Notes under the pieces: generated by a model | What the model saw: the letters and a program-made list of their open reading frames with translations, nothing else | Database searches by the model: none | What the model was told of the DNA's origin: nothing | Assembly (NCBI GenBank): GCA_030998225.1 | Contig: JAPYXD010000450.1 | Location: 1-64,000, forward strand | DNA from: Diplolepis rosae | Lineage: Eukaryota; Arthropoda; Insecta; Hymenoptera; Diplolepididae | Length of the DNA: 64,000 nucleotides | Reading direction: 5' to 3' | Part shown: positions 1 through 11,369 of the stretch, in pieces | Position numbering within the stretch: position 1 is the first letter of the stretch | Layout: each line of letters starts with the position of its first letter | Program-made: the position numbers and the translations under genes

Positions 1-11
1 CTTCTTAAAAG

Positions 12-1924
12 ATTCCTCGTTTTATGTTAGGATCGAAAAGGATCCACTCTAAGGGATGAGGAGAAGTCAGTGATTGAGAATGGTTATTGATATAAAGTAT
101 GTTTATTAACAATCAAATTGAGAAACGAATAAGCATCATGGAATTGGAAATCGAATTGAAATTTAGATGTACCTTTGAAATTACCCGAGTGAAATTTGTC
201 TGATGAATTATTGAGTCCAGTGGAGCGAAGGTGGTCAGTTGAGTCCTCGTTGAGATCGTTGAGATAGCACTTGTTTGATGGGAAATTCCTTGTTGAGACG
301 GTTGGTCTAGTCGATTCTTGATCCAAGTTTAGAGAGAATTTTGGACGGTGATTCCCCTTCACTTTCTAATGTTGAACTCAGCGTCGAGTAGGAATTCGTC
401 TGAGTAGCGGTAAAATCTGATGAGGCTGGACTGAACTCGTAGCGTAGAGATAATAAAACTGGACTAGACTCGCTGTGTAGAGATAATGAACTGGACCAGA
501 CTGAACTGAACTCGCCGTGTAGAGATGATGGTACTGGACTAGACTGAACTGAACTCGCCGTGTAGAGATGATGGTACTGGACTGACTTCTCTTGGGATTT
601 TTGCCTTTTATAGAACTTTTGCAAGGTTGCTTATGGTGGGAGCAAAACCAAGGTGTACCACCTTTGGTATTAAGATCGGATGAGTTGCCCTCTCTGATGA
701 CTCGTGCTCCAGTGAAATTCGGTACCTGGCACTAATGTCGCAATCTATTTTATCTGTTATTCGATTCTAACGAAAAGGTCAACTACTGTGGAAGTAAACA
801 AGGTGTAACATCTTTTCCATATTTGGTATTTTAAGATCGGATGAGTTGCCTTCTCTGATCACTTATGCTTCGATGAAATTTATTACCTGGCATTAGTGTC
901 ATAGTCAAATATATCAAGTCTATTTGATCTGTTATTTGATTCTGACGAAAAGGTCAACATTCCTCGTTTTATGTTAGGATCGAAAAGGATCCTCTCTAAG
1001 GGATGAGGAGAAGTCAGTGATTGAGAGCATGGTTATTGATATAAAGTATGTTTATTAACAATTCAAATTGAGAAACAGAATAAAGCATCATGGAATTGGA
1101 AATCGAATTGAGAAATTTAAGAATGTACCTTTGTAATTACCCGGAAATTATGGAAATTTGTCTGATGAATTATTGAGTCCAGTGGAGCGAAGGTGGTCAG
1201 TTGAGTCCTCGTTGAGATCGTTGAGATAGCACATGTTTGATGGGAAATTAAGCCTTGTTTGAGACGGTTGGTCTAGTCGATTCTTGATCCAAGTTTAGAG
1301 AGAATTTTGGACGGTGATTCCCCTTCACTTTCTAATGTTGAACTCAGCGTCGAGTAGGAATTCGTCTGAGTAGCGGTAAAATCTGATGAGGCTGGACTGA
1401 ACTCGTAGCGTAGAGATAATAAAACTGGACTAGACTCGCTGTGTAGAGATAATGAACTGGACCAGACTGAACTGAACTCGCCGTGTAGAGATGATGGTAC
1501 TGGACTAGACTGAACTGAACTCGCCGTGTAGAGATGATGGTACTGGACTGACTTCTCTTGGGATTTTTGCCTTTTATAGAACTTTTGCAAGGTTGCTTAT
1601 GGTGGGAGCAAAACCAAGGTGTACCACCTTTGGTATTAAGATCGGATGAGTTGCCCTCTCTGATGACTCGTGCTCCAGTGAAATTCGGTACCTGGCACTA
1701 ATGTCGCAATCTATTTTATCTGTTATTCGATTCTAACGAAAAGGTCAACTACTGTGGAAGTAAACAAGGTGTAACATCTTTTCCATATTTGGTATTTTAA
1801 GATCGGATGAGTTGCCTTCTCTGATCACTTATGCTTCGATGAAATTTATTACCTGGCATTAGTGTCATAGTCAAATATATCAAGTCTATTTGATCTGTTA
1901 TTTGATTCTGACGAAAAGGTCAAC
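12..1924. repeat. ~950 bp tandem duplication inside the 3' LTR
   Basis: Two copies lie head to tail, 12-958 and 959-about 1924, joined at a short AT microhomology. The second copy carries about 20 extra bases in small insertions, around 1060-1160 and 1245-1255, that are absent from the first copy and from the other LTR. The duplication therefore may not be a simple copy of its neighbour. Confidence 0.9.
430..590. repeat. short tandem repeats in LTR U3
   Basis: A ~44 bp unit containing CTGAACTCGCCGTGTAGAGA recurs with variation. The same array is present at about 1395-1555 and 11828-11985. It lies immediately upstream of the LTR TATA-like box on the minus strand, the usual place for LTR enhancer repeats. 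Confidence 0.7.
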
Positions 1925-2216
1925 TACTGTGGAAGTAAAAACAAGGTGTACGATCTTTTCCATATTTTGGTGTTTAAAGTCGAATGAGTTGCCTTTACCG
2001 ATGAGTCACGTTCCGATGAAATTTATTACTTGGCGTTAATGTCACAGCCAAATATATCTATTTAGATTTCCCTTTCGATTTTAACGATCTTCCTATTTCT
2101 TGTTAGATCTTGCTGTTGAGTCAATATAATCAAGGACGTGGTAATATTGCCTTGATCTCTTCATTGGTTCCTAAATTTGTTTATTACTCTAGGTGGTAGA
2201 GTCGCGGGACGTGACA

Positions 2217-2227
2217 CCTCCCCCCTT
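2217..2227 (-). promoter_or_regulatory. polypurine tract
   Basis: AAGGGGGGAGG on the minus strand directly abuts the 3' LTR. This is the expected position of the plus-strand DNA primer of an LTR retrotransposon. Confidence 0.85.
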
Positions 2228-3517
2228 AATTCGAACGCGGGGAGTTAACAATCCGCGATCGAAACTTCGGTAGAAGAGTACATTTCTAATCCAAGATGCT
2301 TACTCAATCAAGTACATATTTTTAATTTAATTTGACAATTTGTAACATAATAGCTTCGTTTATACATAATTATAGGAATTGACATTTCAATTTATTATTG
2401 CGAATTAAAATTTTATAACAAGTTTTATATAAGTGCATAGTAATAACAGAGGATATAATTCTGAAAATATTACAATCATTGATTTCATGTGTTATAGTGG
2501 TAGTTAGGAAATTTGACAATTTCTTTTTTTTTTTTTTTTTTTGATAATAACTATTAAACTTACAACATAATGGTTGTTGATAGAAAGAAGATCAAAGATT
2601 GTAAAATTTTATCGATTAGATATAAAATAGTAAAGAGTAATTTCCAAGAATTACGATTGTTAATGTATACATTAGTAAAATTAAAATTTGGAAAATAATA
2701 TAAATTATTGATTATACATGAAAAGAGATTGAAATATATAATATTAGTAGAGATTAAAAAAATATTAGGATCGTTGATTACATATATTAATTAATAGACT
2801 CGTAACTTGGTACATTAAAGAGAAAAACTTGGTTAAATCTAAAATTGATTTCTTGAAAACATGCATTGCTATTGCTTATTATTACTTTTACATGTTTCTA
2901 ACAATTAATTTCATGCACTTCAATTTGATTAGTGTATTATTAAATGAATAAAATAATCATAAGAAAAACAATTTTACATAATAACAGGGTAATAGATGAA
3001 TTATGAAGTGCTTATTTATTCTTGTCAGAAAAAGTCTTTTTTTCATCCAAAAAAGAAGAAAAGTGCAAATATTTCTATATTTTTCTTTAAGTGATAAAAT
3101 AAAATGTTGATTCGAATGAAAACTAGCATTTGTCTTAATAAAAAGGTTAATAGTTTGTTTTTTAAATAAGTATTCATAAGAATTTTAAGGAGGTATAATT
3201 TTTTGTGATGATATTAGATTTTTAGTTTGTGCTGAACAGAAGAGAAAAGTTGAAAAATTTTAATGCATTTGATAAGAACTTGCTAGTTTGAGGAGTTTAA
3301 TTTACTCTGAAAAAAAAAACATGGAATCTATTAAAATTTTTTGATTGCTATTTAAAAGGTACAGTGAGCTTCTCGAATCTCTGAAATAGAAAAATAAGAT
3401 TAGAATAAAATTTCAAAAGATCTTTTTGTTTAGAACATTTCCTGGTTTAGTTATTCAAAACGCTTTGGTTTTATGCAAAGTTTATATTCTTTTAAGTTTG
3501 AATTCAAATTCAGTTAA
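2228..3517 (-). other. Gypsy 3' untranslated region, no env seen
   Basis: About 1.3 kb of very AT-rich DNA lies between the integrase end and the polypurine tract, with a T run near 2521-2542. I see no open frame of useful length and no env-like features such as a signal peptide, furin site or membrane anchor. An ancient decayed env cannot be excluded. Confidence 0.6.
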
Positions 3518-6500
3518 TCAGTTTTGTATATTTATGTGCGATCTTTTTATTCGATTGATGTGAACTACTGTCGGTTTTCCTCTTATGTTGATTTTTACAT
3601 TTCCTTTTCCCAGTACATCTAAAACTTCGTGAGGTCCTGTGTATTGATTATCTAGTTTTTTAATTTTTCCTCCCTTTAATAAAAATACATTATCCCCAAT
3701 CTTTATTTCCAAGGGATTTATTTTTCTATCGTGGTACATTTTTGATTTTTGATCATAGGTTTGCAATTTTTAATTTTGTGATAGAGGTTCACTAGAGGGT
3801 TCACGGGCTATTTTGCCAAAAGCTAATTCGTAAGGCGTACATTTTGTGACTTCGTGTACACTTGTGTTATATGAAAACATTGCTAATTCTAGCCAATCGT
3901 CCCATTCTGAGTTTTTTGCTACAAATTGTTTGAGATATTCACCTAGGACATGATGTGATCGTTCAAGTGATCCATTGGATTGAGGGTGAAAAGCTGTGGT
4001 ACGAAATTGGCTGATTCTAAAGCGTTTTGCTAATCTTTTTAATAAATTGCTTAAAAAATCTCTGCCTTGATCCGTTAGTACTCCTTTTGGCGATCCAAAT
4101 ATGCAAATAAATTTTTTCACGAATGCGTCTGCTATTGTACCAGCTTGATGATTAGGAAGAGGTATTGCCAGAGAATATTTTGTAAAATTATCTTTCATAG
4201 TAAGAATATACAAATTTCCAGACTTTGTTTCTGGTAGTGGACCAACAATATCCATTGATATTTTTTCGAAGGCAGTAGTAGGTGTATCAGTAATAACCAT
4301 AGGATTTTTAGTTTTAACCCGAACTAATTTTTTATTTGGCATTGTAAACAGCCTTGAATATACTTTTGAATATCGACTTTCATATTTTCCCAAAAAAATT
4401 TTTGGCGAATTCGATTATAGGTCTTTGTGACGCCTTTATGGCCTCATAATGCTGAGGAGTGTGCTTCTTCAATTAATTGTGATCTTTGTTCTTTTGTTGG
4501 GTATTGCGTTATGCCATTACAAACTATTATTTTCGCAAGAGAATTTGCAAAAACTAAATCAAATATTAATTTTATTTCTTCCCAAGCTATGTGGTTGATT
4601 TTCGAAGTCTTTGAAATACTAATTGATCGTAAATTTAATTTTTGAGATAATTCGTGTAATGAATAAATTGACAATTTGATATTATTTAAGGTTTCAGATA
4701 AATTGTCTTGAATTTCTCCTTCAATCGGAAGAGCAAAATGATAATAGTTTCCTTTTTTTATTTCTTTCGCTGTTCCCTTCTGTAAGTTTTTGAATTTTGG
4801 TAAAGTTCCACGTTTTTCTAGACTTTTTCATCCATTATCTCGAGGATTTCCATTTGTTGTAACAAAATATACATAATTATCTTTTCGCATTGTTAATTGA
4901 TCGTGACATTCAGTGATATTTTTATTCATTAAAATTTGCCTGGTAGATTTTGGGTTGGGTGGAGGGGGCTTTGGGGGTGGACGGTTTTCTTCGAATTCTG
5001 AATTATTATAATTTTCGAGATTTTCCCTGGTTTCTATTTGTCGATTTTTGTTTATTTCAGAACTTCGTTCATTAAAAGTGTCTTCGATATTTTCATTTTC
5101 AAAAATTTCTTCAATACAAGAGCTTTCAGAGCTCTCTTCATCTTTAGGTTCCATATCAATTACTTCATCTTCAGAAGTAGAAAAATAATTTTCGCTTTTC
5201 TCCTCTTGAGGTATAATAAATTGTTTAGGCTTTTTGCGATTTTTATTTCTTTTACTTTTTGCTTGGATTTCTTTTAAATAGACCAAATATTCAGGATCAG
5301 AATCAGGATCAGAGTCGGAATCTGATTTTACTTTTGTTCGGCTTCCTTCTTGCATATTTATTTCTGGTAATTCATTTTCATATATTTGTTTTCTTGGTCT
5401 ACCTCTCTTTCTTTTTGTTTGAGAGGGAATAATTTTTAAATTTGTAAGTAGAGTTTTTCTTGGCCTACCTCGAGGTTTTTTCACAAGAGGTTTAGAAGAA
5501 AAATTTTCGTCTAATTTTTCTTGGATTTCATTTTGATTTAAATTTTCTAGATTTTTATGCTGATTTGAATTTTTTATTTGTTCTTGTTTTTTCTTTTTAC
5601 CCCTAGTAGTCATGGTTTTCCATGGCGAATTTTCATAATTTTTTCCAAGTATTGGGCTTAAGAGTATAATAGTCATAAACAGAAGCTTTGATGCTAAAAG
5701 TTTCAAAAAACTTGTATATTTCATAAAATTGTTACAAATGTTATTAAATAGTTCTTCATTGGGAGAAACATTAAAAGTTTCTAAAAAATTAGGATTGATA
5801 TTTAATATTGGATCTTGTGATGATTCAATAAAGTCATTTATATCATCTTGGCTAAATATCGAATTGAAATATTCTCTTTTGGAATTATTTCCTTGTTTGA
5901 TATTATTTTCTTCGTTATTTTTCATAAAGGTATTCTCAAGATTCGTTTTTTCTTGAGATGTCATAAAGGTATCGTCAACATCTTCGTGTAAATTTCTTGA
6001 TCTCTCTTCATTAATAATAGGGTTTCTTGAGAGAGCGTCTGCATTGACATTCATTTTTCCTGCCTTGTATACTACATCAAAATCATATTCAGCGAGTTTC
6101 AGTCTCCAACGTGAAACTCGTGAACAAGGGTCTTTAGAATTTTGAAACCAAACTAGAGGTTTGTGATCAGTCACTAAAGTAAATTTTCTCCCATACAAAT
6201 AAGGATCATATTTTTTCTCAGTATCACTTAGACTACGTGAAGCATATGCTATTGGTTTATCTTTACCTATTTTACCTTGTGATAAAATACCTCCTATTGC
6301 GTATCCTGAGGCATCTGTTGTGAGAACAAAGGGTTGCGAAAAATCGGGTCGTTGTAAAAGTGGTTCTTCACATAATCTTGATTTTAAAATATCAAAAGCT
6401 GTTTGCTGTTTATCGGTCCATATGAAAGGGGTATCCTTTTTTGGAAGTTGATTAAGAGGATTGGCAATTTTGGAAAATCCTTCGATAAATCTACGATAAT

Positions 6501-8216
6501 ATCCTGCTAATCCTAAAAATTGTTTGACATTCTTTTGTGTTTTTGGAACTGGAAATTCTTTTACGGCTATTATTTTTTTGGGGTCCGGTCGAACTCCATT
6601 TTTATCAATTATATGACTTAAATATCCTATCTCAGGTCGTAGAAATTCACATTTGTCTGGTTGTAAATGAAGGTTTGCTTTTCGAAGACGTTGTATTAAA
6701 TTATTAAATTTTTTCTCATGTTCTTCTAGTGTATCAGCAAATATGACTATGTCGTCAAGATATACAAAGAGTTCTGTCCCTATTAATCCAGTTAAAGTAA
6801 TATCCATTAACCTTTGAAATGTTGCAGGGGCGATTTTTAAACCAAAGGGCATTCTATCAAATTCATAATGGCCATGAGGTGTAGAAAATGCAGTTTTATG
6901 AGAGTCTTTAGGGTCCATTTTTATATGATGAAAACCAGTAGCTAAATCAAACACTAAAAAATATTTGGCAGATCCGAGTGAATCCAGTATATCGTTTATG
7001 TTAGGTAGTGGGTAAGAATCTCCAATTGTTTTTTCATTAAGTTTTCTGAAGTCTAGAACCATTCGCCATTTTATTTTACCTTTAGAATCTGGTTTTTTAG
7101 GAACAATCCAAACTGGAGTGTTATACGGTGACTGTGAAGGTTTTATTATTTTATTTTTTAATAATTCGTCAACTTGTTTTGTAATTTCTTCTTTATGAAC
7201 AGGGGGAAATCTATATTGTCTTGAAAAAATTGGAGAATCATCTGTAGTTGGAATTGAATGTTGCAAAACGTTAGTAGCTTCAAGTGGTTCTCCTGGGATT
7301 TGAAATCTGTCTGCACTGTTAATAATTAATCTTTCTACATGTTCGTATTCGTCTTGATTCAAATGATCCAAACGAAGAAGTTTTTTAATGCATTCTATTC
7401 TTTCTTCACCTGTTATGTTAAAAAATCTGCATGGATTGTTGAAAAAATTTTCGGTTTTTAAGAAGCTATTCAGAATTTGGTTAGATAAATCGTCATCACT
7501 TAAGTATTTTAAATTGCTTGATTGACTTGTTACATTTTGAAAATTTCTTTCTTCAAAGTCTTCTAAAGTAATAGCTGGTATTGATATCGTTACTGAAATT
7601 TCGTTTGTATTTGCAAATTTGATATAAGCTTTACCGTTGCAATTTTTTACAATTGCGTCTCCTGCATAAATTCCTTCGCCAAAATGTGGCCGAGGTACGT
7701 AACCTTCGATTTTTTTAGTATTTTCAATTGGAACATAAAATGTTGTTACTGTTCTAGCTGGAATTGTTAATATCTGTGTCGATTCAAATGGATACAATTT
7801 ATTTTGTATTTCTAGACATTTTGATACATAATTTATATTGACTTTATTTTCTCGAAAAAATTCTGAGCCTAGAACTCCGTCTTCATCTATAGGAACTTCA
7901 TTAGGAATTATATTCAATATTGTTGGATATCCGAGAATGTTTATTTGTATTTGTTCCATTGTAAAAAGTGGTAAATTATTTATTCCTGTAAGTTTTAACA
8001 CTCTTTTTCCATCTATTGGCAGATTAGGATTTACGGAACTTTGTTTAATCAAATTACGACCAGCACCGGTATCTATCATCATCCGAGCAGGGCTTTGAAG
8101 ACCGTCTGCGCATATCATTATCGATGGAATTATACTTGGTTTGGAAACGCTTATCTTTATAGCCGGTTGATCGTTAAAAGTGGATGCTTCTGGTTCTTGC
8201 CTTACGCTTTCCTCAG
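3518..8216 (-). pseudogene. pol: Ty3/Gypsy pol (PR-RT-RNase H-AT-hook block-IN), broken
   Basis: Reading on the minus strand, an aspartic protease (DTGA near 8065) is followed by reverse transcriptase with the YLDD box at 6751-6762. RNase H follows (TTDASG near 6310, TDHKPL near 6160), then a ~330-residue insertion, then integrase with a zinc-binding region, a DD35E core (MDIVGP, TDQGRD, NGSLERSH) and a C-terminal barrel. The frame is open from about 8216 to 4830. Breaks are TGA at 4828-4830, TGA at 4444-4446, a frameshift in an A-rich run near 4330, and TAA at 3770-3772. An in-frame deletion near 6205 removes about 17 residues of RNase H, including the helix with the catalytic glutamate. Pol overlaps the end of gag in the -1 frame. 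Family assignment is secure from domain order. Confidence 0.95.
4850..6040 (-). other. Extra pol segment with two AT-hook motifs
   Basis: Between the RNase H end and the integrase lies a long hydrophilic stretch. It carries a hydrophobic segment (about 5655-5700), two GRPRK motifs (about 5400 and 5470) in basic surroundings, an acidic serine/aspartate run (about 5290-5320), an acidic region (5080-5190) and a proline run (about 4950-4980). GRP cores flanked by basic residues are typical AT-hooks that bind the DNA minor groove. Gypsy elements normally have only a short linker here. It is in frame with RT, so it belongs to the polyprotein. Confidence 0.75.
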
Positions 8217-10094
8217 TGCACCCGTACTGGGGAGAGCGTTTGAGTTTTCCGAATTTTGCGATTGTTGTTTATTTAATCTAACATTACAATTTGTTATAAT
8301 ATGTCCTGGTTTTTTACAATAGTTGCATATAACTTCTGACTTTTGTGGATAATTTTGATTTGGTCTACTTAATTGCTGATTTCGTATTTCTCGTTGGCTA
8401 TTTTGATTTAAAAATTGTCTGTGATTTGCATATCTGTTGTGATCTAGATTTTCTTGTCTATTATCATTATTTCTGTTTCTCGAAAAATTATTGTCATTAT
8501 GGAATCTATTGCTGTTAGGATAATTGTTTCTGTTACCTGAAAAGTTATTGTAATTGTTGTTCCTGTTCCTTAAAAAATTGTTATTCGGATAGTTATTATT
8601 ATCATAATTGTTATTTCTGTTTCCTAAAAAGTGGTTATTCCGGTAATTATTTCTTGCAGAATTATTGTAAATATTTTCTCGTCGTTGGTGATTATTACTA
8701 GGCGGTTGATTTTGCATAAAAAAATTAGGATTTTGTTTTCTAGATACTGCTTCTTGTGCTTTGGTTAAATGATAACAATTTTCAGCAACATGACCTGGTT
8801 TTTTACATATTATACAATTTATGTTGTTATCTCGTGCAACATTGAACCGAGTTGTTTTATTATTTCTATTATTTATAGAATCATCCATTTTTAAATAATC
8901 TGAATTTTTATTTCTCCGTAGTGCGGATGATGCTGCCAAGTCTCTTTCTACGTTGATTGTGTCATTGAAAACTTCTTTAAATGTTTCCTTTGTTTTCACA
9001 CGAATTTCTAATTCGGGACGCAGACCACGAATAAAGCATTGAATAACGTCTTTTTGAAGGTTCTGTTTGAAGGTATTATCTACTTGTCCATTGTTGTTGA
9101 GTCTATGAGCGTCTTCGATTCTGTCAGCAATCTCCTTAATTCTGGCTGCATAGGAAAGTACGTTCTCTTTTTCCCACATATAGGTATTCCCTAATTCTCC
9201 TTGTAACTAATACACACTTTTTGCTGGGGCGTATACTCTTTTAAGTTTCTCAATTAGTTCCTCCATATTATTATAAGTCGATCCAAAGATACATTTTCTC
9301 GCTTCTCCTGATAATTTACTTCTTAATAATCGTCCTAGATTTTCTTGAGCTGCGGGTGTTGGCAGCATTGCCTTTGCCTCATAACATCCTTCAATGAAAT
9401 GTGATAATGGAATGTTACTTCCATCAAATAAGGGTACTACTTCTAACGCGTCGCGTAAGAATACTTGTTGATTATTAGGTAGGACCATTTCGTTGTTTCT
9501 AATTGGATTAACGTTTTCTGCAGGATTTTTGTGAACAATTTGTTCCATTTGTTCGTTGTCGGTACTATTATCGTCGCTATCGTTAATACTTAAAACTGTT
9601 TGGCGTTTAAGAGAGTTTTCTGATAAATTTGTTTTAGTTCTTTCTTCGACTGTGTTTTTTGGAATTATCGTTAAACTAAGTAAACTTATATCTTCGTTGT
9701 CAATATAAGTAGTTTCGTTTTTTAATGTTTCGTCCTGATCAATTAATGCACAAATAATACTCGAATTAGTTTTTGAATTTGAATTACGCCAATTATTCGA
9801 GTCAGATGAATTGCTTGTTCCAGCAGTTTCGAATTGTTCAAACGTTAAGGTTTTCTCTAAAGAAATATTATCTAATTGCAAACTGATATTTCTTTTGTCC
9901 TTGTTATAAATATTTTCAAAATTATCTTTAGTTACCTTTTCCTTTACAGTAACTGTTCTTTTTGGTTTAAGGGGACCAGTTTGATTTTGTGCCACAATTT
10001 TTGCAAGTTCAGTATTTTTCTTAACTTGACTGCGCGTAATAGGATTTTCTTGAATTTGTGATTTCCCTAATTCACTGGGGTTGGGTCCCGACAT
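8202..10094 (-). pseudogene. gag: Ty3/Gypsy gag, one amber stop
   Basis: The frame starts with ATG at 10094 and runs 631 codons to TAA at 8202, with one in-frame TAG at 9207-9209 as codon 296. The N-terminal part is polar and disordered-looking. A capsid-like region straddles the TAG. Two CCHC zinc knuckles of form C-x2-C-x4-H-x4-C lie at 8775-8816 and 8286-8327, separated by a strongly asparagine/arginine-rich stretch with tandem short repeats. Gag packages the RNA and forms the particle. The stop lies inside the capsid region, not at the gag-pol border, so it is most simply a disabling mutation. The downstream ATG at 9179 would give only the C-terminal half. Confidence 0.93.
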
Positions 10095-11337
10095 AGGTTA
10101 TTATAAAATAAAATTTACTGATACGTACATGGAGACACTTTTAAAATTGCAATACATAAATATTAATTTGGATCAACAGAAAATTTTTTCAAATATCTTT
10201 TGTTTAAAATTTTTTGTAATCAATAAATGTGATTAATAATTTGTTATTAGAAAATATGAATTGTCTCAATGTTCCGAGTCAGGTAAATTTATAATCATCA
10301 ATCAAAATTCTTAAAAATAATATGCCTTAATTCTACCAATTTCCATGTGCTTACAGAAAAAATATTTATTTAGAATTTTTTGTTTCAAATTTATTCTTAT
10401 TGAAAATAATTTTGTTCCTTGTCTTACCTGGGATACTTGATATGTTTTTTTTTAAAAAAAATTGGCGAATGGTATAGGTCATAAATGGGTTTTAAATAAT
10501 TGTTACAATCACAAAAAAAATTTTTTTGTTATATTTTTTTTTATTACACAGACATAAACAAAATTATAAATTATACAGAATTTAATTAATGCAAGATTGG
10601 ACAAGCCTGACTCAAGCACAACATCTTGGTCAATCTTTTGCAATTAAAAATATTCTGTTTGTTAACAGAGTTAAAATAAAAGTTTCAAACGATACTGTAT
10701 GAGCACTTGAATTTCGCCTTACCCAATTGATCGTAATCAAATGGTGACCGTTCAACGAATCTAAAAAGGACTTATAGTCTCTTGTGCTGCTTTTACTCGT
10801 TTTAACTCAAATTAAAACTTAGTCAACAATTTAGAATTAAAGAAGTACGAGATTAGACAGGCATGACTCAAGCACAAAATCCTATGTAATCTCTGCACTT
10901 TCAAAAATTCCGATAATAAAATTTCAAATAAAATAAGTCTTTTGATCAGTTAGGTTAGCCTCAGGGTCAAATCCCTGCGTGAATCAACAGAATTTATTTT
11001 ATTTTAACACAGTTTGTACAAAATAACAAGAAATCAGAAAATATTTCAAATAAAATAATTATTTAATCACTTAGGTTAGCCTCAAGGTCAGATCCCTTTG
11101 TGATTTGATAAAATTATTTTATTTTAACAAGATATATGTGTAAAATTTCAAATAAAATAAAATGATTATTTAATCACTCAAGTTAGCCTCAAGGTCAAAT
11201 CCTTTCATGATTTTATCAAATTTATTTTATTTTAGCAAAATATGTGTGAAATCATATAAATTATAATTGCAATTTATCAAGTTTGATTCCTATTAATTAT
11301 GAAATTTCGATATCCCATTCACTGACTTCAAGTGTTT
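10095..11337 (-). other. Gypsy leader with repeated units
   Basis: This is the 1.24 kb untranslated leader between the primer site and gag. The part near the primer site (about 10913-11255) has three imperfect tandem units of roughly 105-125 bp. Each has an ATTTCAAATAAAATAA block, a GTTAGCCTCAAGGTC block and a TTTATTTTATTTTA block. A second, weaker pair of related segments starts near 10590 and 10850 and shares TGACTCAAGCACAA. No open frame is visible. Confidence 0.75.
10961..11197. promoter_or_regulatory. three TCAAGGTCA-like half-sites in leader repeats
   Basis: TCAGGGTCA occurs at 10961-10969, and TCAAGGTCA at 11082-11090 and 11189-11197, once per repeat unit. TCAAGGTCA is the known monomer site of FTZ-F1/SF-1 and ERR-type nuclear receptors. 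Binding is inferred only. Confidence 0.45.
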
Positions 11338-11352
11338 CCGGCCGATGCACCA
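11338..11352 (-). promoter_or_regulatory. primer binding site, tRNA-Gly type
   Basis: The plus strand reads CCGGCCGATGCACCA here, matching the 3' end of insect tRNA-Gly(GCC) with its CCA as I recall it, so the element RNA would pair with that tRNA. It sits 17 nt from the LTR end, farther than the 0-8 nt common in Gypsy elements. Confidence 0.8.
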
Positions 11353-11369
11353 AAAAAAGAGATTGGGTA

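Larger units (their letters stand above)
1..2216 (-). repeat. 3' LTR of Ty3/Gypsy element, internally duplicated
   Basis: This long terminal repeat matches the LTR at 11370-12645 almost base for base. The window begins at about LTR base 27 as read on the plus strand, so roughly 26 bp are cut off. The inner end at 2216 ends GACGTGACA on the plus strand, giving TG on the element strand, and abuts a polypurine tract. It is about 960 bp longer than its partner because a block is tandemly duplicated (12-958 and 959-about 1924). A TATA-like CTATAAAAGG (minus strand) occurs in both duplicated blocks, at 604-613 and 1570-1579, and AATAAA (minus) at 102-107. A serine-rich open frame of about 105 codons lies in each block but has no ATG, so I do not call it a gene. 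Confidence 0.93.

Noticed and set aside
307..624. 105-codon serine-rich frame in each LTR block
   Set aside because: It is repeated only because the LTR is repeated, starts with TTG not ATG, overlaps the tandem repeats and reads as low-complexity protein. No functional evidence.
2228..3517. An env gene making this a retrovirus-like Gypsy
   Set aside because: No open frame or envelope features in the 1.3 kb between integrase and 3' LTR.
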